Positions 18,924 to 26,160 of a stretch of 32,018 nt of DNA are shown here, piece after piece. This DNA is from Paracoccus sp. UBA889 (lineage in GTDB: Bacteria; Pseudomonadota; Alphaproteobacteria; Rhodobacterales; Rhodobacteraceae): NCBI GenBank assembly GCA_002294185.1, contig DBFD01000047.1, positions 1 to 32,018 on the forward strand, read 5' to 3'. Position numbers and translations under genes: made by a program. Position 1 is the first letter of the stretch. The number at the start of each line of letters is the position of its first letter. The notes beneath the pieces are model-generated. The model searched no databases. It saw nothing but the letters and a program-made list of their open reading frames with translations, and was not told the origin of the DNA.

Positions 18924-19546
18924 TGCCACAGGAATTGCACTATCTGCGCGAATCCGCATCCCAGACCGCGGGCCCCTATGTCCATATCGGTCTGGCGCCC
19001 GGCGCTGCGGGCTTTGACATCTATCGCGAGGAACTGGGCCGCGACATCGCCGGGCCGAATGCGAAGGGACAGCGGATCCGGGTCGAGGGGCTGGTCATCG
19101 ACGGCACGGGAAGCCCGGTCAAGGATGTCCTGCTGGAGGTCTGGCAGGCCAATGCGAACGGGCATTACGCCCATCCCGAGGGCGGCGGCCCGGTCGAGGA
19201 CGGATTTCGCGGCTGGGGGCGTGTGATCACCGACTTCGACAGCGGCGAATGGGGCTTCGACACGGTGAAGCCGGGGCCGGTTCCGGGGCGGAACGGATCG
19301 GTGCAGGCGCCGCATCTGAATTTGTGGATCGTCGCGCGCGGGATCAATATCGGGTTGAACACGCGGATGTATTTCCCTGACGAGGCCGACGCGAATGCCG
19401 CCGATCCGGTCATCAACCTGATCGAATGGGAAAAGCGCCGCGCCACCCTGATCGCGCGGCAATCCGAGGATCGCGACGGCGTTCCGGTCTATCGCTTCGA
19501 CATTCGTCTGCAGGGCGATGACGAAACCGTTTTCTTCGATATCTGA
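18923..19546 (+). CDS. pcaG: Protocatechuate 3,4-dioxygenase alpha subunit
   Basis: The 207-residue alpha subunit pairs with PcaH. It has the same dioxygenase beta-sandwich fold but lacks the iron ligands, as is normal, and it contributes to the active-site wall. Characteristic parts are the N-terminal SASQTAGPYVHIGLAPG, the VLLEVWQANANGHYAHP strand and the central APHLNLWIVARGINIGLNTRMYF, where the arginines help shape the substrate pocket. The start overlaps the pcaH stop (TGATG). Only nine bases separate it from the following BKACE gene, including a GGGGG ribosome-binding sequence, so transcription clearly continues. Confidence 0.96.
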   Translation: MPQELHYLRESASQTAGPYVHIGLAPGAAGFDIYREELGRDIAGPNAKGQRIRVEGLVIDGTGSPVKDVLLEVWQANANGHYAHPEGGGPVEDGFRGWGRVITDFDSGEWGFDTVKPGPVPGRNGSVQAPHLNLWIVARGINIGLNTRMYFPDEADANAADPVINLIEWEKRRATLIARQSEDRDGVPVYRFDIRLQGDDETVFFDI

Positions 19547-19555
19547 GGGGGTCTC

Positions 19556-20389
19556 ATGTCCCAACCCTGCATCATCTGCGTGGCGATCACCGGCTCGGTT
19601 CCGACCAAGGCCGACAATCCCGCCGTTCCGGTCACCCTGTCCGAACAGGTCGAAAGCACGCAGGCCGCGTTCGAGGCGGGCGCCAGCATCGCGCATTGCC
19701 ATGTCCGCGACGACGAGGGCAAACCCACCAGCGATCCCGACCGGTTCGCGGCGCTGAAAGAGGGGATCCAGACGCATTGCCCCGGCATGATCGTGCAGCT
19801 TTCCACGGGCGGGCGGTCGGGTGCGGGGCGGGCGCGGGGCGGCATGCTGTCGCTGTCGCCCGAGATGGCGTCGCTGTCGGTCGGCTCGAACAACTTTCCG
19901 ACGCGGGTCTATGACAATCCGCCCGATCTGGTCGATTGGCTGGCGGGCGAAATGATTGCCCACGACGTCAAGCCCGAGATCGAGGCCTTCGATCTGTCCC
20001 ACATCTTTCAGGCCGCGAAGATGTGGAAGGATGGCCGCATCCGCGACACGCCCTATGTGCAATTCGTGATGGGGGTGAAGAACGCGATGCCGGTCGATCG
20101 CGCGGTGTTCGACTTCTACCGCGCCACCGTCGCGCGGCTGTTCGGCGAGAATGCGGCATGGTGCGCGGCCGGGATCGGCCAGAACCAGATCGTGCTGAAC
20201 GAATGGGCGATCTCGACGGGCGGCCATGCCCGGACGGGACTTGAGGACAACGTGCGACTGGACCGCAAGACGCTGGCCCCGTCGAACGCGGCGCTGGTGC
20301 AGCGGGCGGCTGATCTGTGCAGCCGGTATGACCGCCCCGTGGCCAGCCCGGCGCAGGCGCGGCAGATCCTGGGATTGCGGGCCGCATGA
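19556..20389 (+). CDS. BKACE family beta-keto acid cleavage enzyme within the pca operon
   Basis: A 277-residue protein of the DUF849/BKACE family, often annotated as 3-keto-5-aminohexanoate cleavage protein. BKACE enzymes are TIM barrels that bind zinc and react a beta-keto acid with acetyl-CoA to give acetoacetate and a new acyl-CoA. Zinc ligands are visible as H47 and H49 (AHCHVRDD) and E230, with the catalytic arginine R226 (GGHARTGLEDN), close to their positions in the lysine-pathway enzyme Kce. The gene lies between pcaG and pcaB, nine bases after pcaG and overlapping pcaB by four (ATGA), so it belongs to protocatechuate catabolism. The obvious substrate here is 3-oxoadipate, which would yield succinyl-CoA and acetoacetate. 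That role is inferred; family membership is firm. Confidence 0.92.
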   Translation: MSQPCIICVAITGSVPTKADNPAVPVTLSEQVESTQAAFEAGASIAHCHVRDDEGKPTSDPDRFAALKEGIQTHCPGMIVQLSTGGRSGAGRARGGMLSLSPEMASLSVGSNNFPTRVYDNPPDLVDWLAGEMIAHDVKPEIEAFDLSHIFQAAKMWKDGRIRDTPYVQFVMGVKNAMPVDRAVFDFYRATVARLFGENAAWCAAGIGQNQIVLNEWAISTGGHARTGLEDNVRLDRKTLAPSNAALVQRAADLCSRYDRPVASPAQARQILGLRAA

Positions 20390-21669
20390 CCCTGACCGAC
20401 GGTCTTTTCGGGGATGAGGAACTGGGCCGTGCCATGGGCGCCCGCGCCCAGATCGCCGCCATGCTGAAGGCCGAGGCCGCGCTGGCGCGCGCGCAGGGAA
20501 GGCTCGGGATCATCCCCGAAACGGCGTCGGGGTCGGTTTCCGAAACAGCCGAGAATCTGCGGCCGGACCCGTCCGAACTGGCGGCAGGCATGGCTGCGGC
20601 GGGCATCGCGGCGCAGCCGGTGATCGCCGCCCTGAAATCCGCCTGTGGCGGGGATGGTGCCTGGGCGCATTTCGGCGCGACCTCCCAGGATATCCAGGAT
20701 ACCGGGCTGGTGCTGCAACTGCGCGATGCCCTGCGGATTGTCGAGGATCGGCTGGCCGATCTGGAGGCCGTCCTGCATCGAAAGGCGCGCGACCATGCCG
20801 GTCTGCCGATCCCTGCACGCACGCGATACCAGATTGCCGCGCCAACCACCCTGGGCGCGAAGATCGCCGTCTGGCGCGCGCCCCTGCCCCGACACCGGCT
20901 GCGGCTGGATCAGTTGCGGCCGCGCCTTCTGAACGTCTCGCTTCACGGCGCCGCCGGCACCGGCGCCGCGCTGAGCCCGCAGATGGGGGCGGTCCGGGCC
21001 GCCATGGCCGAGGAACTTGGCCTGGGCGCGCCGGATGTGGCCTGGCACGCAACCCGCGATGCGATCTGCGAACTGGGCGGCTGGCTGGCGCTGGTCACCG
21101 GGACGCTGGGCAAGATGGGGGCCGATCTGATCCTGCTGGGTCAATCGGAAATCAGCGAGGTTGCGGCGGGCACGGGCGGGGCATCATCGACCATGCCGCA
21201 GAAATCCAACCCGGTCGCGGCCGAGGCGCTGGTGGCGCTGGCGCGGCTGAACGCGGGGGCGGTGGGAACGCTGCATCAGGCGATGATCCATGCCCAGGAA
21301 CGCGATGGCAGCGCGCTGGCGATCGAATGGCAGGTGCTGCCCGACATGATGATCCGGACCGGCGCGGCCTTGCGACTGGCCCTGGACCTGGCCCGCAGCC
21401 TGACCCCGCGCCCGGATCGGATCGCCGCGACCTTCGCGGCCGATCGCGGCGCGATGCTGGCCGAGGCGGCGGGCTTTCATCTTGCCCGCCAGATGCCACG
21501 CGGCGATGCGCTGAAGATCGTCGCCGCTGCGCTGGCAGAACTGGCCACCGACGAGACCGAAACCCTGGCGGGGGCGCTGGCGCGGCTGGCCCCCGGCCAT
21601 GACTGGTCGCGAATCCTCGCGCCAGAGGCGAATACGGGCGATGCCGCGATGCAGGCCCGGCTGTCATAG
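20386..21669 (+). CDS. pcaB: 3-carboxy-cis,cis-muconate cycloisomerase
   Basis: A 427-residue member of the fumarase/aspartase superfamily that lactonises 3-carboxy-cis,cis-muconate to 4-carboxymuconolactone, the step between PcaHG and PcaC. The superfamily signature GGASSTMPQKSNPV lies near residues 264-277, and GATSQDIQDTGLVLQL near 97-112 is the second conserved region. The fold is largely alpha-helical and the enzyme should be a tetramer. Its ATG overlaps the BKACE gene, and the TRAP binding-protein gene follows after 20 bp with a strong AAAGGGAGGAG ribosome-binding sequence. An adenylosuccinate lyase assignment is excluded by the operon context and the lyase region sequence. Confidence 0.94.
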   Translation: MTLTDGLFGDEELGRAMGARAQIAAMLKAEAALARAQGRLGIIPETASGSVSETAENLRPDPSELAAGMAAAGIAAQPVIAALKSACGGDGAWAHFGATSQDIQDTGLVLQLRDALRIVEDRLADLEAVLHRKARDHAGLPIPARTRYQIAAPTTLGAKIAVWRAPLPRHRLRLDQLRPRLLNVSLHGAAGTGAALSPQMGAVRAAMAEELGLGAPDVAWHATRDAICELGGWLALVTGTLGKMGADLILLGQSEISEVAAGTGGASSTMPQKSNPVAAEALVALARLNAGAVGTLHQAMIHAQERDGSALAIEWQVLPDMMIRTGAALRLALDLARSLTPRPDRIAATFAADRGAMLAEAAGFHLARQMPRGDALKIVAAALAELATDETETLAGALARLAPGHDWSRILAPEANTGDAAMQARLS

Positions 21670-21689
21670 AACCAAAGGGAGGAGAGATC

Positions 21690-22706
21690 ATGAAGACCTT
21701 GCTGATCGCCAGTGTCACGCTGGCCGCGATGTCCGGCGCGGGCGCCGCGCAAGAGGTAACCCTGCGCGTGCAGCACTTTCTGTCGGCCGACGCGCCGATC
21801 CAGAAGGGCGTGCTGGAGCCGTGGAAAAAGGCGGTCGAGGAACAATCGGGCGGCCGGATCGACGTGCAGATCTACCCGTCGATGCAGCTGGGCGGCAAGC
21901 CGCCGCAGCTTTTCGATCAGGCCCGCGACGGCGTGGTGGACGTGGCCTGGACGCTGCTGGGCTATACGCCGGGCCGGTTCCCGGCCTCGGAGGCGTTCGA
22001 GTTGCCCTTCATGTCCGGCACCGCGACCGAGACGACGATGGCCTTGCAGGAATACCAGACGAAATACATGGGCGATGAGCTGAAGGATGTGAAACCCCTG
22101 CTGATCCACGCCCCCGCCGCCTACAAGTTCCACACCAAGGGCAAGCCGATCCAGTCGATGGCCGACCTGAAGGGTCTGAAGATCCGCGCCCCCTCGCGCA
22201 CCATGACCGACGGGCTGAACGCGCTTGGCGCGACCGCCGTCGGGATGCCGGTCCCCGAAGTGCCGCAGGCGCTGACGACCGGCGTCATAGACGGCGCGGT
22301 GATTCCCTGGGAGGTTTTCGGCAGCCTGCGCATCGAGAACGTGACGCAGGATCACACCGAATTCGGAACCGAGAATGGCGGGTTGTCCACCTCGGTCATG
22401 GCGCTGGTGATGAACAAGGCGAAATACGACAATCTCCCCGACGATCTGAAAAAGGTGATCGACGACAATTCCGGCGCGGCGCTGGCGGCGCTGGCCGGCG
22501 AAGCCTTCGACAAGGCCGAGGCGGCCGAGCGTCAGAAGGCGGTCGACGCGGGTCACAATATCGTCGTGATTCCCGAGGATCGCCTGGGCGAATGGCAACA
22601 GGCCAGTCAGCCCGTGATCGACGCCTGGGTGAAATCCATGGGCGAAAACGGTCAGGCGATGCTGGACGATGCCAAGGCGATGCTGGCCGGGGCACGGGGC
22701 AAATAG
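21690..22706 (+). CDS. dctP: TRAP transporter substrate-binding protein (DctP family)
   Basis: A 338-residue periplasmic binding protein. It starts with a signal peptide (MKTLLIASVTLAAMSGAGAAQ, cleavage near residue 20) and then the DctP fold, with VTLRVQHFLSADAPIQKGVLEPW near the N-terminus. The family's ligand-binding arginine is in the region LKGLKIRAPSRTMTDGL (about 163-179), followed by the GMPVPEVPQAL segment. It would deliver an organic acid to the DctQM permease. Because it directly follows pcaB and lies in the same operon, the ligand is probably an aromatic acid such as 4-hydroxybenzoate or protocatechuate, an inference from context. A hairpin after the gene, between dctP and dctQ, may hold dctP expression above that of the permease genes. 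Confidence 0.93.
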   Translation: MKTLLIASVTLAAMSGAGAAQEVTLRVQHFLSADAPIQKGVLEPWKKAVEEQSGGRIDVQIYPSMQLGGKPPQLFDQARDGVVDVAWTLLGYTPGRFPASEAFELPFMSGTATETTMALQEYQTKYMGDELKDVKPLLIHAPAAYKFHTKGKPIQSMADLKGLKIRAPSRTMTDGLNALGATAVGMPVPEVPQALTTGVIDGAVIPWEVFGSLRIENVTQDHTEFGTENGGLSTSVMALVMNKAKYDNLPDDLKKVIDDNSGAALAALAGEAFDKAEAAERQKAVDAGHNIVVIPEDRLGEWQQASQPVIDAWVKSMGENGQAMLDDAKAMLAGARGK

Positions 22707-22719
22707 GGCTGCGGCAGGG

Positions 22720-22744
22720 CAAGGCCCCGCGCGCGGGGCCCTTG
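22720..22744 (+). other. Intercistronic hairpin after dctP
   Basis: CAAGG-CCCCGCG pairs with CGCGGGG-C-CCTTG, giving 12 base pairs with a single bulged C. It starts 14 bp after the dctP stop. No T-run follows, so it is more likely a processing/stability hairpin that favours dctP mRNA over dctQM than a full terminator. This fits the common need for more binding protein than permease. Confidence 0.6.
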
Positions 22745-22806
22745 GGGCGGGCGCTGCGACCGGGCATGTCGGGCGCCCTGCGCTGCGATCCATCCCCATC
22801 CCCTCG

Positions 22807-22852
22807 CCGCGCCCGGCCCCGCGCCCGGCCCCGATCCAGGCCGCGGCCGGGC
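22807..22852. repeat. Tandem 12-bp GC repeat and second hairpin before dctQ
   Basis: The 12-base unit CCGCGCCCGGCC occurs twice in a row (22807-22830). The second copy contains GCCCGGCC (22823-22830), which pairs perfectly with GGCCGGGC (22845-22852). The first copy can pair with the same right arm, giving two mutually exclusive hairpins. The whole 211-bp dctP-dctQ gap is therefore highly structured. A replication-slippage origin is plausible. Confidence 0.55.
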
Positions 22853-22917
22853 GGATACCTTCCGGGCAGCGTGACGGCCCGCGGCGTCCGATCTGCACAT
22901 GTTCAAGGGAGACGGCC

Positions 22918-23433
22918 ATGAGCGACGATCCGACCGAACGCCCCCATCCGGTGCCGCTGCCGCGATGGCTGTCGGCCCTGTGCCGATGGTTCGCCGCTTT
23001 GGGCGGAATCACCCTGCTGGCGATGATGCTGATGACCGTGATCAGCGTCACCCGGCGCAGCCTGCTGGGCGCGCCCATTCCCGGTGATTTCGAACTGGTC
23101 GAGATCGGCAGCGCCATCGCCATCTTCTGCTTTCTGCCCTGGTGCCAGTCCACCGGCGGCAACGTCCTGGTCGATTTCTTTACCCAGAACGCCAGCCCGC
23201 GCCTCAACCACCGGCTGGAGGCCCTGGGCGATCTGCTCTACCTGCTGATTGCCGCGCTGCTGTTCTGGCGGATGATCCCCGGCGGGCTGGAGATGCGCCA
23301 ATATGGCGAGCAGTCCATGGTCCTGCGCATTCCGGTGTGGTGGAGCTTCATCGTCATCCTGCCGGCCATGGCGCTGCTGGTCGCCACCTGCGCCGCGACC
23401 ATGATCGGCCATCTGGGAAAGGCCCGCGCATGA
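22918..23433 (+). CDS. dctQ: TRAP transporter small permease (DctQ family)
   Basis: A 171-residue inner-membrane protein with four predicted hydrophobic helices (about 22-45, 56-76, 98-118 and 138-162). It has the DctQ-type segment VDFFTQNASPRLNHRLEALGDLLYLL between the second and third. It forms the small membrane subunit of the sodium-coupled TRAP importer with DctM. The ATG at 22918 follows an AAGGGAG ribosome-binding sequence seven bases upstream. The frame is open further upstream, but that part is GC-rich non-coding sequence with the two hairpins, and it lacks a membrane-protein character. The stop overlaps the dctM ATG (ATGA). Confidence 0.93.
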   Translation: MSDDPTERPHPVPLPRWLSALCRWFAALGGITLLAMMLMTVISVTRRSLLGAPIPGDFELVEIGSAIAIFCFLPWCQSTGGNVLVDFFTQNASPRLNHRLEALGDLLYLLIAALLFWRMIPGGLEMRQYGEQSMVLRIPVWWSFIVILPAMALLVATCAATMIGHLGKARA

Positions 23434-24749
23434 GCGGCGTCGCCGCCGGGCTGACGGGTTTCGCGGTGCTGCTGGCGCTGATGGCCATCCGTGTCCCCAT
23501 CGGGGTCGCGATGATGACGGTGGGTGTAGGCGGATATGCCGCATGGACCGGTGTGTCGCCGCTGCTGGCATTCCTGAAAACCTCGACCTACTACCAGTTC
23601 TCGACCTATTCGCTGTCGGTCATCCCGCTTTTCGTGCTGATGGGCGAATTCGCCACGCAGGCCGGGATGAGCCGGGCGCTGTACCGCACCGCCGCTGCCT
23701 TTCTGGGCCATCGCAAGGGCGGACTGGCGATGGCCTCGATCGGCGGATGCGCGGCCTTCGGCGCGATCTGCGGATCCTCGCTGGCGACCGCCGCCACCAT
23801 GGGACAGGTCGCCCTGCCCGAGATGAAGCGATACAATTACAGCGGCGCGCTGGCCACAGGCTCGCTGGCGGCGGGCGGCACGCTGGGCATCCTGATCCCG
23901 CCGTCGGTGATCCTGGTCCTCTATGCGCTGATGGCCGAGATGAGCATCGCCACCATGTTCGTGGCGGCGATGGTGCCGGGCGTGCTGGCCGCGCTTGGCT
24001 ACATGGCCGCGATCGCCATCTTCGTCGCCCGCAATCCCGATGACGGTCCGGCCGGCCCACGCGCGACATGGGCTCAGCGGATGGGCGCGCTGCGCGAGAC
24101 GTGGTCGCTGATCGTGATCTTCGCGCTGGTCATCGTCGGGATGTATCGCGGCTGGTTCACGCCCACCGAAGCGGCGGCGGTCGGCGCCTTCGGCACCGGT
24201 GTCCTTGCGGTGCTGCATGGCGGGATGCGGCTGACGGGGATCGCGCGATGCCTGCGCGGCACGGCCACGACCTCGGCCATGATCTTCCTGATCCTGCTGG
24301 GGGCCGAGACCTTCAACGCCTTTCTGGCCCAGACCCGGACGCCGATGCTGCTGGCGGAAGCGATCCGGAATTCCGGCCTGACGCCGATGCTGGTCCTGCT
24401 GGCGATGCTGGCGCTGTATCTGGTGCTGGGCTGCGTCATGGATTCGATGTCCATGCTGCTGCTGACCATCCCGATCTTCTATCCGATCATCGCGGGTCTC
24501 GATTTCGGGATGCCGCGCGAGGAGACCCTGATCTGGTTCGGAATCCTCTCGGTCGTGGTGGTCGAGGTGGGCCTGATCACGCCGCCGGTGGGCATGAACG
24601 TCTTCGTCATCAACGGCATGGCAAGGGACGTGCCGATGATCGAAAGCTTCCGCGGCGTCCTGCCTTTCCTGATCAGCGACATCATCCGCATCGCCGCGCT
24701 GATCGCCTTTCCGGTCGTCACGCTGGGGCTGGTGCGGCTGCTGGGCTGA
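23430..24749 (+). CDS. dctM: TRAP transporter large permease (DctM family)
   Basis: A 439-residue, very hydrophobic permease with about 11-12 membrane segments. It forms the ion-coupled translocation channel of the TRAP importer. Family segments include the early IRVPIGVAMMTVG, the conserved FGAICGSSLATAATMGQVALPEM (about 108-130), GTLGILIPPSVILVLYALMAE (about 151-171), and the later PPVGMNVFVINGMARDVPM. It overlaps dctQ by four bases. It is probably the last essential gene of the pca-TRAP operon; the DUF1330 gene follows after 173 bp. The substrate is inferred from the neighbours to be an aromatic acid of the 4-hydroxybenzoate pathway or a related carboxylate. Confidence 0.95.
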   Translation: MSGVAAGLTGFAVLLALMAIRVPIGVAMMTVGVGGYAAWTGVSPLLAFLKTSTYYQFSTYSLSVIPLFVLMGEFATQAGMSRALYRTAAAFLGHRKGGLAMASIGGCAAFGAICGSSLATAATMGQVALPEMKRYNYSGALATGSLAAGGTLGILIPPSVILVLYALMAEMSIATMFVAAMVPGVLAALGYMAAIAIFVARNPDDGPAGPRATWAQRMGALRETWSLIVIFALVIVGMYRGWFTPTEAAAVGAFGTGVLAVLHGGMRLTGIARCLRGTATTSAMIFLILLGAETFNAFLAQTRTPMLLAEAIRNSGLTPMLVLLAMLALYLVLGCVMDSMSMLLLTIPIFYPIIAGLDFGMPREETLIWFGILSVVVVEVGLITPPVGMNVFVINGMARDVPMIESFRGVLPFLISDIIRIAALIAFPVVTLGLVRLLG

Positions 24750-24922
24750 AATTTCGCAGAAGGCAGAAGTTCGCAAGACCCGTCACCCTGGGTGCCGCGT
24801 TGTCGGCCGATCGTGCCGACCGAGAATCGGGACGAATACTCAGCCCTATGGCGGGCTTGGTCGGGGACATGTTCGGATTTAGGCTGGCAGCCGCACGGAT
24901 CATGCAAGGGAGGGAAAGCAGG

Positions 24923-25249
24923 ATGCCGGTCTATCTGATCGCGAATGTCACCGTGACGGACGATGCCTGGGTGCCGGGCTATGCCGCGAAGGTCCACGAG
25001 ATCGCGGCCAAGCACGGCGGCCGCTATCTGTCGCGCAGCGGCAATATCGAGACGATCGAGGGCACGCCGCCGGGCTGCACGTTGATCGCGCTGATCGAAT
25101 TCCCCTCGCGCGAGGCGGTCCGCGCCTTTGCCGAGGATCCCGAATACGCCCCCTTCGCGGAAGGCCGCAGAAAGGGCAGCGTCAGCGATTTTCACGTCAT
25201 CGACGACAGCGACCTTGCCGGCGGCATTCCCTATCTGCCCAAGGGATAG
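24923..25249 (+). CDS. DUF1330 family protein
   Basis: A 108-residue small protein starting MPVYLIANVTVTDDAWVPGY. The conserved features GGRYLSRSGNIETIEGTPPG and the later EFPSREAVRAFAEDPEYAP identify the DUF1330 family, which has a ferredoxin-like/dimeric alpha-beta barrel fold. The function is unknown. The ATG at 24923 is chosen because a strong AAGGGAGGGAAAG ribosome-binding region lies just upstream, on the far side of a possible start at 24902. It follows dctM by 173 bp, and the gap contains an inverted repeat, GTCGGC (24802-24807) with GCCGAC (24815-24820), so it may have its own promoter. DUF1330 genes often lie near catabolic clusters, but no role can be stated. Confidence 0.85.
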   Translation: MPVYLIANVTVTDDAWVPGYAAKVHEIAAKHGGRYLSRSGNIETIEGTPPGCTLIALIEFPSREAVRAFAEDPEYAPFAEGRRKGSVSDFHVIDDSDLAGGIPYLPKG

Positions 25250-25344
25250 ATCAGGCAGATTGTCGATGCCTCGCGGACATGTCACAGAGGGGGCGGCAAC
25301 GCGGCCCTCCTGACGGCTGCGGCGAGGGTGGAGTGCGCGAGGTG

Positions 25345-26094
25345 ATGCAGTTCAGTTACGAGGGACGGACGATCCGGATCAACCTGCCGGACATGCCCGC
25401 CCTGATGACCGAAATCGCGCGTCGGCTGCACAAGGGCGAGGGTTTCGCGCTGGCCACGCTGAACCTGGATCATCTGGTCAAGTTGCGCAGCGATCCCCAA
25501 TTCCGCCAGGCCTATGCGGAACAGGATCTGGTCTGCGCCGACGGCAATCCCGTGGTCTGGCTGTCGCGGTGTGCCGGGCGGCCGGTCACGCTGGTTCCCG
25601 GATCGGACATCGTGATTCCGCTGGCGCGGCTTGCCGCAGCGGAAGACGCACCCATCGCGCTTGTCGGCTCGACGATGGCGGCGCTGGACGCGGCCGCCGA
25701 AAGCCTGAGCCGTGCAGCGCCGGGTATCACCATCGCGGCCCGGATCGCGCCGCCGATGGGTTTCGATCCGGCAAGCCCCTCGGCCGGACGATTGCTGGAA
25801 GAGGTCCAGGCATCGGGCGCAAGGTTGTGTTTTCTGGCGCTTGGGGCGCCAAAGCAGGAACTGCTGGCGGCGCGGGGTCGGCGCGAAACACCGGAGGTGG
25901 GCTTTGCCTCGATCGGCGCAGGGCTGGATTTCCTGGCCGGGAACCAGCGCCGCGCGCCGTTGTGGGTGCGCCGGCTGGCGATGGAATGGGCATGGCGCAT
26001 GGCCACGGCCCCGCGCCGCCTGATGCCGCGCTATGCGCGCTGCGCGGCGATCCTGCCGGCGGAACTGGCCGCGGCGCTGAAGCTGCGCCGCTAG
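25345..26094 (+). CDS. WecG/TagA/CpsF family glycosyltransferase
   Basis: A 249-residue family GT26 protein that would transfer a sugar (typically N-acetylmannosaminuronate or a related residue) onto a lipid-linked acceptor during polysaccharide assembly. Conserved parts are ATLNLDHLVKLRSDPQFRQAY (about 38-58), VCADGNPVVWLSR, the PGSDIVIPLARLA region and the diagnostic LGAPKQE near residues 168-174, followed by SIGAGLDFLAG. The protein has a basic C-terminal helix likely to touch the membrane. The start at 25345 is uncertain: the frame is open for 22 more codons, and GTG codons lie just upstream. It converges with an ExoY-like sugar transferase, suggesting a small exopolysaccharide locus. A weak hairpin (GAGGG...CCCTC, 25287-25309) lies upstream. 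Confidence 0.88.
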   Translation: MQFSYEGRTIRINLPDMPALMTEIARRLHKGEGFALATLNLDHLVKLRSDPQFRQAYAEQDLVCADGNPVVWLSRCAGRPVTLVPGSDIVIPLARLAAAEDAPIALVGSTMAALDAAAESLSRAAPGITIAARIAPPMGFDPASPSAGRLLEEVQASGARLCFLALGAPKQELLAARGRRETPEVGFASIGAGLDFLAGNQRRAPLWVRRLAMEWAWRMATAPRRLMPRYARCAAILPAELAAALKLRR

Positions 26095-26106
26095 CAGTCG
26101 AGGCAG

Positions 26107-26135
26107 GAAAAAACCGGCAGTGAACAACCGCCGGT
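26107..26135 (-). terminator. Intrinsic terminator of the sugar transferase gene
   Basis: On the minus strand ACCGGC pairs with GCCGGT around an 11-nt loop, followed by six T residues (plus-strand A-run at 26108-26113). It lies 26 bp after the stop at 26161. The A-run side means it works for the minus-strand gene. For the convergent glycosyltransferase it would only stop transcription through the hairpin. Confidence 0.8.
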
Positions 26136-26160
26136 CCCATCGTATCGGAAGACTGGTCCG

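Noticed and set aside
22807-22830. Start of a CRISPR or long repeat array
   Set aside because: Only two adjacent 12-base copies without spacers; no further copies or cas genes.
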